64,000 bases of DNA from Aphidius gifuensis (lineage: Eukaryota > Arthropoda > Insecta > Hymenoptera > Braconidae), in the NCBI RefSeq assembly GCF_014905175.1, contig NC_057792.1, forward strand, positions 13,061,321 through 13,125,320, read 5' to 3'. The notes beneath the pieces are model-generated. The model saw nothing but the letters and a program-made list of their open reading frames with translations. It was not told the origin of the DNA and made no database searches. The translations under genes and the position numbers were made by a program. Below, in pieces: positions 32,007-43,110 of the stretch (position 1 is its first letter; the number at the start of each line of letters is the position of its first letter).

Positions 32007-33327
32007 TTTAACAACTGAGAAAAAATAAATAAATAATCGAGTTATATAGAAATCTGAAAAATAAAATGGTTGGTAAAATAATTTTTTATTACAAAACAAT
32101 TTTTTTATTTTCGACAAAACAAATATTTTTTTGACAGTAAATTTTTATTCATAGGACAAATTTTTTTTTTAATTTTAATTTTTATTTATCTTTATTAAAA
32201 AATTTTTTTATTCATGAAACTGTTACGTACCAAGTTGAAAAATTAAAATTTAACTATGAAATAACAAAAAAAAAGAAAGAATATGTAAAATCAAAATTTA
32301 ATAACCAAATAATCATAGAATAATTAAAATAAATCAACTTGGTATTTCACGTTAAAATTAAAAATCCTCTTATTTTGTTATTCCCTACAGGGTAACGGGT
32401 TAGGAGGGAATGTGTATGATTGTAGATGTACCTTGATGTAAGAATAATCCAAAACAATTGTTGAGAGCGTGTCAATCTGGATGGTCGCCTGTTGATGTTT
32501 GTAGTTTCGAATAATCCAAACGTAAAATGAATTCAAAGCACAGAAAACAACACCCCGGAGAAATGTCACAGTCAATAATGTTTTATATAGGATTGAGGGA
32601 GGTTAAATAACACAGGAAATAATAATTTATCACAAATATTAATTAATTTTAAATTCACTCGAAAAATGTTATTTATTCAAAACGTAAAAGTTCAATTGAT
32701 TTTATTTAATTTTTATCAGATGTGTTTGATTAAATTTTTGATTTTTATTTTAAATTTTTAATTTAATTTTTAATGATTTTAATAGAACGAAAGTTGTCGC
32801 AAGAGTGAAGCTCCTTCAAAATTATAAATAATAATTCCCATAAAAATTAAATTAAAAAGTAGGGATGATCTTAGGTGGTAACATCTTTGACCAATCATAA
32901 TTGATGGTTCTCATGATAGTCAGCATTTAATTGTTGCTGAGATATTATTCTAAATAATTAATAAATTCAACGGATGTTAAATATCGAGTTGCTGATTTAA
33001 AAATGCAACTGCAGCTTGAGAAAATAAAATTTAAATTGAAAAATTATATTGAAAAAGTAAATAATATTTAAATAAAAAATGTCCATGATGCTAAAAGTGA
33101 AATATAATTATTAAAAATAAAAAGAAAAAATTTATGTGCTACTCGATATTGTTCTCTATCCCTTGAATTTATTAAATATTATTTATTAATTAATTATTTT
33201 TAAATATAAAATTACCAGTACGTAACAAAACAAAATTTTTATTTTTGACAATACAAATATTTTTTTGACAATAAATTTTTATTTATTACACAAAATTTTT
33301 TATTACATTTTTAAGAAATTTTTTTTA
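32007..33327. other. polymerase-ATPase spacer, with an 80-bp duplicated block
   Basis: No gene is seen; a minus-strand frame at 32378-32575 lacks any motif. An AT-rich block around CAAATATTTTTTTGACA occurs at 32085-32165 and again at 33225-33310 in the same orientation, next to each flanking gene. It may be duplicated leader sequence or the result of an insertion. A short inverted pair (ACCAAGTTGA near 32230, TCAACTTGGTA near 32336) lies between them. Confidence 0.5.
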
Positions 33328-36300
33328 TTACACACGTTGTCTTCTATAGCCCAGAGGATATGTAATATTCTCGTAGTAATTACGCTTAGGTCCTGTAACA
33401 GAAATCATTTTTTTATCAATAGTAGAGTACACTTGTAGATCTCTTGTTCTACGGATAGAATTATATTCAATTTTAAAAGGATCTATTTCACGCTTAATTA
33501 ATGATTTAACAGTATTAAAATTTATAAATTTTTGTGCTTCCAAGTCAAGTCGTACACCTTTCAATTTACAGACTTCTACTTGACCACCATCAGGTTTTTG
33601 TACAATAAAAGAATAAAATTTTGGCCTACCCGATATAAAAGATTTTATATATGAAACTTCTCCATACTCTTCTAGCTCATCAGTTAAATCTCCCAATTTA
33701 CTCCCTGTAATTAATTTATCATTTTCATTTTTACATATTCTTATAATAGAGTCAGTATCTACGTATAAAATTTGTTTACTATTTTCATGAATACAAGAAT
33801 ATAATTTTTCCCGAGCGTACGCTGTCGTAAAAGCCGCCAATACAACGTTAGTTGTTATTGTTAAAGGTTCTTCTTCATTACTTAATTTCCACGAAATTAA
33901 GACAGTTTCTTGATTCATTGCTTTGATAAATTGAATTAAATTTTTTTCGTTATCTCCTATCTCATGAAATTCTTGTAAATCAATGCAAATTGTTTCACGC
34001 CATAAAGAACTTCTTTGTCCTAATTTACCATATAACGAATTGAGCATATTTTTACTCAATGTACGGAGACCTGGATTAAAATCTATTTTTTCTTTATCAA
34101 GTTTAATATTTTCAGCTTGAAAATATTCCTCGATATATTAATCTTTATCAGATTCAGTTTTGACCCAAGATGGGTACCCACTAGCTTCTTGTTTTATTTT
34201 AAGAAAAGTATTTATATATCCTGTAAATAAACCGACTTCCTTAGTTTCTTTATTATTCATCGACATTTTATCGTAATGCCAAACTTCATATATTTTTTCT
34301 ATGACATATCCTTTTGTTGAAGCAAGTTTTAGTTCTGACGACACCCAAGTACCGATTAAACTTCTCTCATTATTATCATGATTACAAAAACCTGATTCCA
34401 TTGTATCAACACATGTACGACAGAGTGGGATATAAAGTTTTTTATTTTTCGAACGTACAGGCAAAACAGGCATGTGTAAATCAGACGGTGCAAGTACACG
34501 ACATTTTATTAATCCATCAATTTTTGATATATCATTATTTGGAAATTCTTTCTCGATATCGCGACCAGCATATACTTTAGGATGAACTAATGAAAAGGCA
34601 GATTGCTTAAGGACACTCGGATACAGACTTGTGAAATCTACATACTGTATAGTTTCTCCGGGTTGTACTGTATATGACTCGACGAAACTCTCCGTTCTAC
34701 CACCAAAATAAGCATCACGTGGGTTCAATGCTGTGTAATAATTTGCATCAATAGAATCAACAAATTTTTTTACTTGAGGTACATCTTTAACAATGGTACA
34801 ACTTCATGAGAGTTACCAGCATGTTGAATATTACTTGCTGTTGAATATGCTAACCATTCCAGCCACTGGAGAGCTTCTTTTGACTAATTGTCGCTTAATC
34901 TATAACCAGACCTGGGAACGATTCCGATTTTTTCTTTAGTAAGATAATTACGTTGAAAAACACGCATACATAATGAAGCACAAGTCAAAGCTTCACGGAA
35001 TGGATGAACATTAGTAATTTTTAAAGTTAAATTTATAAATTTTAAACATGCCATACGTAAAACAATTACATCTAGAGTACAATAAAGTTTCATTTCCTTT
35101 CTAAAATCAAATAATTCTCCAGAGTCTACTCTTTCTTTATACCACTTATCAAATTTGTCAGCTTCTTTTTCATTTTTCACACGCACACCATACATTTCTG
35201 GTGGTGGTACCTCACCAATATAATTTTGATTTATTTCATTATTGAAAAAATGTGAAAAATAGCTTTTTGAAATTTTTTCATCAAGACCAAACATACGAGG
35301 TAAAGCACTCAAAGGTGCTTGAAAAAAATTAAGTGAATCTATACATTTAATATTTTCAATCGACAAAACATTAATACTTGTACCAAAAATTATAGTACTA
35401 ATTTTTCCTCCTAATTTACGACTAATTAATTCTTTTAAAAGCCACTGACCATCATAATTTTTTTGATTATGAGCTAATACAATAATTTCACTATATTTAT
35501 TTTTTATTCCAAATAAAAAATCAACAAATTTTTTTACAGTGTCTTTCCCTTCAGCAATAATTTCGCGAGTAGTACATGAATCACATTTATTCTCGATCGG
35601 TATCAAAATCACTCGTATCATTCATACATTTATTGCACACAAGGTGAACTACTACATAATTAATCTCATGAATTTTATAAATTTTATTATCATTATTAAC
35701 TGTTTTAGATTGCATTGTCTTAAAATCATAAAAAACATAACCACAAAGATCTTCTTTTTTTTTATAATTCATTTTACTTTTAAAATAACATAAATGTGAT
35801 GTCGGTTGAAGCTCTTCACATGCAGAACAATAATAATATCCACATAAATGACGCGTATTTAAGTGAACTTTTCTAAAACATTTTTTACATTTTTTTATTG
35901 TCTCACACACTGAATGCTTTGAATTATAAGATTGAGCTGCTTGATGTTTTTCTAAACACTGTTGTCCATAAAAACTCCGATCACAATCACGACACTCAAT
36001 TAAATCTACATTTTTCTCACACAAATTATTTAAACATCGGTCACAACGACCAGGACATGACAAATGCGTTTCAGATGATGAATATCTTTTATCACAAATT
36101 AAACAATATTTTTTTGTACCATGCATAAAAGTTATTATATTATTTATTGGCTCATAATGATGACTATTTTCATAATATGCAATTGGTATATAATTTTGTT
36201 CTTCACGAATAAAACCCTCAACTAAATCTGTACCATCAAATATTAATTCATGTCCATTCTTATTATTAGAAACATATTTATATATTTTTAAAACGCGTTT

Positions 36301-36985
36301 AATCGGACATGTTGCTAAATACATCTGAAATTGTCTCACTTGCTCTAACCCACACCCCTCAGGTGGAATAACAACACCAGATTTATTTATAAATTCAAGA
36401 GTCAATGTTTTTTGTAATTCATATCGATCGTCACGAACTGCTTTTAATCTAGCCACGTCAAGTTTATTCGTCTCTAATTCAGATAATTTTACTACGATTG
36501 ATCTTGGTAAACATAAATTATCTTTATTATTAATTACCACGTCTCGATCTTTCACTTTTAGGCATTCCACATCCACCAACAATTCGTTTTAAAATTATAA
36601 CTTTTATATTAAATGCAGCCGTCGCATCTATACCGCCAGCACTTTGACATATACTACTTATTATTGTCCATAAACGATCAAAAGTAAACTCATTAATTGG
36701 TGTTAAATTTGTAAATGAATCACTAGTCATATTTTCTGATCGGAAATTAAAAATAATTCGGTCAGTGTTATTGCTAGACAAAGACATAACGCGTTGATAT
36801 ACTTGTCGAAAAGCACTCTCGATAAACTCAATAAGCCCGCGATTATAAGGAACATCTTTTATTTTGAATGTATACGTCGTACTTGTGAGTGAAAATCTAG
36901 GTATTTCTTCACGCGTTTCATCGAGTAATTCTATACAATCTTCTCTTCCACCGTCTTGACATTCGTCTTCACTTGAACTATCCAT
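33328..36985 (-). pseudogene. Polinton protein-primed family B DNA polymerase, broken
   Basis: Start at 36985 (MDSSSEDECQDGGREDCIEL). The order is an N-terminal domain ending FNIKVIILKRI, then DNLCLPRSIVVKL and GVVIPPEGCGLEQV, an array of CxxC fingers (about 35800-36120), Exo I (FYDFKTMQ), Exo II (LAHNQKNYDGQWLL) and Exo III (YCTLDVIVLRMACL). Motif A (YVDFTSLYPSV), motif B (KNMLNSLYGKLG) and motif C (ILYVDTDSII) follow. Lesions are frameshifts near 36585, 35600 and 34800, a TAG at 34884-34886 and a TAA at 34138-34140. The Exo I acid that is normally glutamate is lysine (AAG at 35719-35721). Polymerase-site residues are intact. A TATA-like AATATAAGC lies near 37053-37061. Confidence 0.85.
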
Positions 36986-37120
36986 GATTAATAGTAAAAA
37001 TTTACTAAATAAAAATGATAAATTTCCCGAATATATATGTACTCCCACCTAGCTTATATTTACATTGCATGCACTTGTTATATTAAAAAAATCTATTGAA
37101 CTGACAAAAAAAAAATTAAT

Positions 37121-38535
37121 TTAATTTAATTTAAAAAATTGAATGAATAAAAAAAATAAATACCATATTTCTTCGTTCCGGCAAGCGTCACAGCCTTGTT
37201 TGTTTACGTTTATGTCTTTCCCACACACGTAACACTGTCCAACCTCGATGCATTGGGCCTCCTCAAAATCCGTGACGTCAGAGTCACTGCTTTCTGGTAC
37301 ATCGATGAATCCCTCCCGTGAAGAAACTCCCGTTCCCTCGGATGAATGACATTTTTTCGGGTTCGCTTTAACAATGAATGAATGAATGTTTGAGAAATAG
37401 GTCATCAGAAAAACGGTAAAAATTGAAAAAACAAAAATGTAAATAACTTTTAAAAACAAAAAAAAGAAAAAATTTTTAAAGAAAAAAAGTAAAATTAAAA
37501 AAAAAAAATTTTTTTCAGAAAAAAAAAAAAAAGTTGACAAAATTTTAAAACAAAAAGTAAAATTAAAAAAAAATAATTTGAAAAACAAAAAGTAAAATTA
37601 AAAAAGAAATCATTTTAAAAACAAAAAGCAAAATTAAAAAATAATAATTTTCTAAAACAAGAAAAAAATTTGAAAAACAAAAAGCAAAATTAAAAAATAA
37701 TAATTTTCGAAAACAAAAAAGAAATTTAAAAAACAAAAAGTAAAATTAAAAAAGAAATCATTTTAAGAATAAAAAGCACAATTAAAAAATAATAATTTTC
37801 TAAAACACTTACATATCCAATTATCACTCGATGAAATAGAATCTGATCGTTCACGTTCTTTTTCTTTTTTCCATTCCTCAAGGTTTTTGAGACGTTGGAT
37901 ATGCCAACGCTCTTGAACAACCATCCTTCTAATCATTTTTCTTCTTATGATCTTTGCTTTTTTTTGGCGAATACGTAATTGTCGCTCACCTGTAAAATAT
38001 ATAAATTCACTGTTTTATCCTATTTTCACTTTTTTTTAATCCACTCTATTATTTTATTCCACTGTATTTATTTTCACATAATTTTTTACTTTTTATTTCT
38101 GTATAAATTTCACTGTATTAATATATTATTTAAATACTTACGTAACATTTTTTTGATAAAGCTCCAATTATTGATAGCATTAGTACATCTTTTTAAAAAA
38201 CCATATAAAATTTTTTTTACTGCATTATCTTTTGAAAGTATTTCATTTATCCGATCTTCATCGAGATCGTCTTTGAATATTTTTATATCACCCTTAAAAT
38301 CTTCAACTGATTGTGCTAAATTATCAATCGAAGTTATATATTTCATGATATAATATATTTCCTTCATACTACTTTTTAATTTTAACTGACCACATATTTT
38401 TTGAATTATCTTTGGACGTTTAAATGTATAGTTGCGCGTAACTTGTACGACTCCCGGTGATATGATTTTAAAAGATTTGGTTAAAAATTTTTCACATAAG
38501 TTGTTCATGTTGAAAGTGTTGAAGACGATGTGCAA
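37121..38535 (-). CDS. unknown three-exon gene with C-terminal zinc ribbon, intact, 271 aa
   Basis: The exons are 38142-38535, 37813-37989 and 37121-37365, with GTAAGT-type donors. They sum to 816 bases in one frame without a stop. The first exon encodes a helical, basic protein (MNNLCEKFLTKSFKIISPGV is a possible internal start). The second encodes a very basic helix (IRQKKAKIIRRKMIRRMVVQ) followed by an acidic-serine end. The third has an acidic stretch (PESSDSDVTDFEEA) and a four-cysteine ribbon (CYVCGKDINV...GCDAC). It lies between the polymerase and envelope genes and is transcribed with the polymerase. It is intact although its neighbours are broken, so it may be under selection or simply younger. 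I do not recognise the family. Confidence 0.6.
37400..37805. repeat. A-rich tandem repeat in intron
   Basis: Degenerate copies of AAAAACAAAAAGTAAAATTA and an ATAATAATTTTCTAAAAC block alternate here, at least six units. It fills the second intron of the zinc-ribbon gene. The phenylalanine-rich minus-strand frame across it is a by-product. Confidence 0.7.
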
Positions 38536-39334
38536 CTGACTCGAAAATTAGGATTAAAGATGTCGGAAAAGCACTCCCCACTTACGTTTTAGTTTTTTTT
38601 TTTTTAAATAATTTTTTATCTTTTTTTAAATAATTTTTTCTCTTTTTTTAAATAATTTTTTCTCTTTTTTTTTTAAAATAATTTACCAGTTGCTATTTTG
38701 CATAATCTATTGTAACTTAAAATTTAAATTTTTGATATCTTCCGAAAAAGCTATTAAAGATCGCTGTTAAATATTTAATAGATTTATATTCTTTCTAAAC
38801 ACTCGGGGTACAATTTTAAATTAAATAATAGTGCTGCCAGACAATAAACAAAAAAGTTTTCTATTTAAAAAAAAAATTTTCTTTGGAAAAAATAAACTCA
38901 AACTAATTTTATATTCTAGCATTTTAATTTTATACATTTTAAATAATCAAAAGGACATTTTTTTCTCGCATAATAGATTTTTAAACCCCTGTATTCACCC
39001 TGAATTTGAAAAAATACGGCGCCAGCAGTAAACAGTTCCATTAAAAATAAATATAGTTGAAAACCGCCAAGACAGTAAATAATTATTTTTCGAACAAAAA
39101 ATATTGTAGTCAAAAGAAAAAATATATTTTTGTATAAAGAATAGAGAAGTTTCTATTTTCATTTGCATTTTTTCCTATACCTGCTTTTTTCGTTGCTCTC
39201 TTTCTATCCAGCTGTGACGCTCAGGTGTATCATTGTAATATGTAAATATGGGATATTTCATGCAAGTATGTCACTCAAATAATAATTGTAATAAATATTT
39301 CAAGTACAGGTGGCGGTAATTACGATAAAATAAG
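38536..39334. other. AT-rich intergenic region
   Basis: It holds three copies of a TTTTTTTAAATAATTTTTT unit at about 38590-38680 and no gene. Reading frames at 38831-39113 have no recognisable motif. Confidence 0.5.
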
Positions 39335-39343
39335 TATAAATAG
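39335..39343 (+). promoter_or_regulatory. TATA box of envelope gene 1
   Basis: TATAAATAG at 39335-39343 lies 44 bases before the ATG at 39387, implying a very short leader. The unknown gene at 61423-62199 has an equally close TATA box. Short TATA-to-ATG distances fit compact viral-type promoters. Confidence 0.6.
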
Positions 39344-39386
39344 AGCTGATAAATAGCATTTCATGTTAGTTTATTAAAAAGGTACA

Positions 39387-40906
39387 ATGTATCTATTTAT
39401 AATTTTTTCCGTGTTAAGTGTTTCGGCTGCAAGTAAAAATGACTATACAGTCAAACAAGTACAAACAGGTGCGGGATTATTTTACGATTATTTATATGAT
39501 TTTAAATTTTCAATAAATAACTGGAAGATAATAACATTCATAGAATTAGATTGGTATATACAACAACAACCATATTTGATGAATGATGTATTTCTTGCTG
39601 TAAAAACATTAAAAGACAAATGTACACATGTGATGCATTATACGCACTCCCTGTGTGACGTAGTGATCCAAAGACAAAGATCAGTGCAATTAAAATTAAA
39701 TTTTACAGAAGAATATGTACGTCAATTAAAAGCAATTTCCACGCAACCTGAAATAGAGAAAGATATAAAACAAAAGCGTGACGTATTTAATGATAGAAAT
39801 ACTTTTATAGGAAAGTCTTTTTTCACATCTTTGAGTGATGAGGAATCTGCATTATACAATAATAAAATTGATAACATGTTGAGAGAGAAAAAAAATTTTG
39901 TATCAGATCTTGAGAATCTTACGCATATATTACCAGCTGAAGTAGAACGATTTAAAAAAATTTTAATAGAATATTCAACTATAGGTAATTCAACACTTGG
40001 GTGGTTTTACATAAGATTAGAAAATTTTAATAAATGGTTTGGTCATCATGATGAAAAAGAAAAACAAGTATATTGGGAGCTATATCATTAATCTAAATCA
40101 TTAAACTAAACAATTATCTATTTAAATGACTTTGCTACTGTAGTAGATGAATATAATCATTTTTTAAAAGTTGTAATTGATTCCATTAATTTATCAAAGC
40201 TAAATATACTTCATCCTGAAATATTGTCGTCAGAGAAATTAGAAGGCTCGCTTGAGTTTTTTGCAAAACATAGCGGTGAATTTAATTTGCCTATGAATAT
40301 CAGAGATGCAGTAGCTGGTCATTTGAGTAAAATATCACAAATTGATATAGGTTATGACAATGGTAGATTATTTGTTCCAATGAGAATTCCATCGACTGAT
40401 GATAAAATTTACCATAAACATAAATTAAGATCGTATCCTATTGCTCAACAATTAGGAAATAATACGATAGGATCAGCGTGAATAAAACCAAGAGCTAATT
40501 ATTTGATTTTGTCATCAGATCAATCGCAATATACACTTGTAAAAAATAAAATTGATTTACCTTTTTGGCAAGCAAGTGTAAATATACATATATGTGAATC
40601 ATTATCATATCCGATGTATGAGAGCTCACATCAAGCTGGTTGTGAAATTTCTCTAATTACAAAAATTAATGAATCACCTTTACTTAATTGTGACATTAAA
40701 ATTCCTCGTCATTTCACACCGTACTGGAAAAAATTAAGTAATGAAAGAGGATAGTTTACCAGGAGAACAAGAAATACATATACTGTGTGGAGACAAGAAA
40801 AAAAAAAACTATTGTCATTCGTGGTGTTGGTATACTACGGATCCAAGCAGGTTGCCACGCACGCATAAATTACGGAACAATTTTCTTGTACATGCTAGAC
40901 GTATAA
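39387..40906 (+). pseudogene. baculovirus F-like / gypsy-type envelope fusion protein, broken
   Basis: The frame begins with a signal peptide (MYLFIIFSVLSVSA) followed by QVQTGAGLFYDYL. A basic KQKR sits before a GKSFFTSLSDEE segment, in the place of the cleavage site and fusion-peptide region of Baculo_F proteins. A conserved CGDK and GCHAR region is recognisable near the end. The same frame is interrupted at 40089-40091, 40107-40109, 40479-40481 and 40752-40754, and slips in an A-run near 40800. No C-terminal membrane anchor is left. It is clearly homologous to the envelope at 62.3-64.0 kb (shared HP.I.SS.K.E.SL). It lies beside the Polinton polymerase, in opposite orientation. It is a defective remnant. 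Confidence 0.75.
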
Positions 40907-41184
40907 AAAAATATTTTTTAAATAAAATGTCTTCAAATAAAAATTGTAGTGTTGACGAAACTGGTTAAATATTGTAAGAAAAGTATGTCGAACGGGTTGC
41001 CGTCCTTTATCCCGAATCAAATTCCCCGAATGGCTTCTTTCCCGAATGACCTCCGTCCTGAATGACCTTTTTCCCGAATACATTTTTCCCGAAATATAAA
41101 TCCTGAATATCATTTTTCCCGAATAAACTTTTTCCCGAATAAATTTTTTTCAAGTGTATTATTTTATTTATATTTATTTATTTA

Positions 41185-41420
41185 TTAGATTACAATATTA
41201 TGTGCAATAGCTTTTAGAAATTCTAACTCGTGGAACGATCCATAACTAGCCACAAGGGACATTATTCTTTTCTAGAAATCTATCCATTTTCTTTCCGGCA
41301 TAGCCCGGACTTTTCTTCCCAGACTCAGCTCTGCTATCATTATTTCTGCGTCAGCTTGTTCTTTTTGAAATTCACCAAGTGCAGAATACAGGTCAGGATG
41401 GTGTTTCTCAACAACAAGCT
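41185..41420 (-). pseudogene. MULE transposase, C-terminal remnant
   Basis: In a frame different from the FLYWCH gene, the segment reads HHPDLYSALGEFQKEQADAE, then MIAELSLGRKVRA and ends FLKAIAHNIV. The EFQKEQA and the final L-x-x-IAHN are typical of the end of insect MULE transposases. A stop after KWIDF (near 41273) interrupts it. It directly follows the truncated FLYWCH gene, so the middle of the transposase gene was deleted near 41410-41420. Confidence 0.65.
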
Positions 41421-41988
41421 GGAAGCGATTTTAAATTTTTGAAACGAAATTTATCACCCGTGAGTGTTTTCTGATATCGATCAGGAAGAGTACCCAAGTC
41501 AGCAAGACTTTTTGGATTTAGTGGCAAATTTTTTCTTAAAAAAATAATAAATGAATATTGTATTTAAAAAAGATAATTAAAAGAAAGTACCTCCGGATTT
41601 TTTGCATTGATTTTTTTACATTATTGCGCTCGGGTAGCTGGCCAAGGACGCCCTCAGACAGTCCAGCTAGCTCTGCACGTAATATTTGAGATGGCGGTTG
41701 CCGGGGATGGTCCTCAGCCTTCCGTTTCAAAGAAATTTTTAAAATCTCAGCTTCAACCTGTTCTTGGTTGGGAACATGAGCATGATCGTCTAATGTTGGT
41801 TCACGTATAAAGTAATGTTCATTTTCTCCAGCATGAAATGCAGTAACCGCTCTTGCTTTGCATTCTTTATGACGTAACCTTTGACACTCCCAATAAATTT
41901 TATTTTTAAGTGGTAATTTAGACCGCAAATAAACGAAACTATTATGAACTAATTTTGTTTCCCCCAGAATTTTGATATCATCCATCAT
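41408..41988 (-). CDS. FLYWCH zinc-finger protein (N-terminus of a MULE transposase), 174 aa
   Basis: Two exons (41591-41988 and 41408-41534) join in phase to 525 bases. The first has a FLYWCH-type finger: KLVHNSFVYLRSKLPLKNKI, then YWECQRLRHKECKARAVT and a DDHAHVP end, followed by a linker. The second reads NLPLNPKSLADLGTLPDRYQ, the segment that normally precedes the MULE DDE domain, then runs into a stop after LPACC. The finger binds DNA in related transposases. The product would be a finger without a catalytic domain, possibly a repressor, or simply debris. Confidence 0.65.
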
Positions 41989-42325
41989 TTAAAAATATTA
42001 AAAAGAAATAAAAATTTGAATAAAATTTAATCAAAAATTTGACATTCAAAAACGAAGATAATGAATCAAATAAAATAAAACAAATGACGGTAAATAATGA
42101 AATTAGTATTAGCACTTTCTTTTTTTTTATAAATTTTATTTTAGTATTAGTTCTTTCTTTTTTTAAATAGTTTTTTTTTTTTTTTTTAAATTCGGGCACA
42201 ATAATATTCGGACGAAATGCATTCGCGCAAAAAGCATTCGGGCAAACAGACTTTCGGGAAAAAAGTCATTCGGGAAAAAGGCCATTCGGGAAAACCAATT
42301 CGGGAAAAATACCGTGAATCGTCGA

Positions 42326-43110
42326 ACGGAAATGAATATTAAAAGAAAACACATGTTCAAATAAAAAAAAATGTCAATAACCTATGTCTTAATTATTTTC
42401 CTATATTTCCCACCTGCATACAAAAATGAGTCATACTTGAAATATTATTTAAAAAAATAAATAATAATATAAAAAAAAATTAAAAATGAAATAAAAAAAA
42501 AAATTACACCTGGGCTGACTCGAACGCTAGACCCTACGCTAGAAATATTAATATAACTTTTTATTTATTTGAAAAAAAATAGTGATCGTCCAATGGATGT
42601 GGTAGATAATATTATTATTTATAATAAAAACACTTTAAATAATTTTTTTTTTTTTAATTATAACAATTGTTATTGTTAAATAACCAAGTACATATTTCAG
42701 ATTCGAGAGACTAAGCGCTACGTTAAATATACAGGGTGTTTGCGAATTCGCGCACGTGAAGTATAGAGTGTTATTCTACGCAATATTCTAAGATGTACGT
42801 CATTTTTCATTTTTTTTCTGCGAAGCTTCATTTTCAAGATAATTACGATTGAAGATGACCAATCAGAAACAAGTGTCACGAATTATTATTATTATGGCGC
42901 CAAAAAACACGTGCGTGGTTACGCTCAAAATATTAGCGACAACATCGCTCAAAATATTAGCGATGACATCTCCCGACATTTTTGGCTGTTTGAATTAATA
43001 ATCTTTAATATTTAAATTATTTTAAATAGAATAAAATAAATAGATAAATACATAAAAATGTTTTAAGTTTTTGATAGTCGTTAATTAATAATTAAATGCA
43101 TCAAATTAAA
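42326..43110. other. AT-rich DNA, no gene
   Basis: No coding signal is seen. A short GC-richer block at 42507-42545 (GGGCTGACTCGAACGCTAG) faintly recalls the T-arm of a tRNA or tRNA-derived SINE on the minus strand but lacks a full cloverleaf. ACAGGGTGTTTGCGAATTCG at about 42731 resembles the first bases of a DNA-transposon terminal repeat. Neither can be assigned. Confidence 0.4.

Larger units (their letters stand above)
40985..42325 (-). mobile_element. internally deleted MULE with minisatellite ends (foldback/Rehavkus-like)
   Basis: The left end (40985-41150) starts near GTCGAACGGGTTGCC and contains at least seven copies of a 17-18-base TTCCCGAATNN unit. The right end (42190-42325) carries about eight inverted copies (ATTCGGGAAAA) and finishes GAATCGTCGAACGG. 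Between them lie a FLYWCH-finger gene and the C-terminal end of a MULE transposase. Drosophila FB/NOF and Rehavkus elements of the MuDR superfamily have such tandem-repeat terminal inverted repeats. The central catalytic part is missing, so it is non-autonomous. Confidence 0.75.

Noticed and set aside
36530..37048. Independent small gene before the polymerase
   Set aside because: Its content flows into the polymerase N-terminal domain after one frame slip, so it is treated as the start of the polymerase gene; a separate gene remains possible.
42500..42545. Possible tRNA or tRNA-derived SINE on the minus strand
   Set aside because: Only a GTTCGAGTC-like piece is present; no D-arm, anticodon stem or acceptor stem could be paired.
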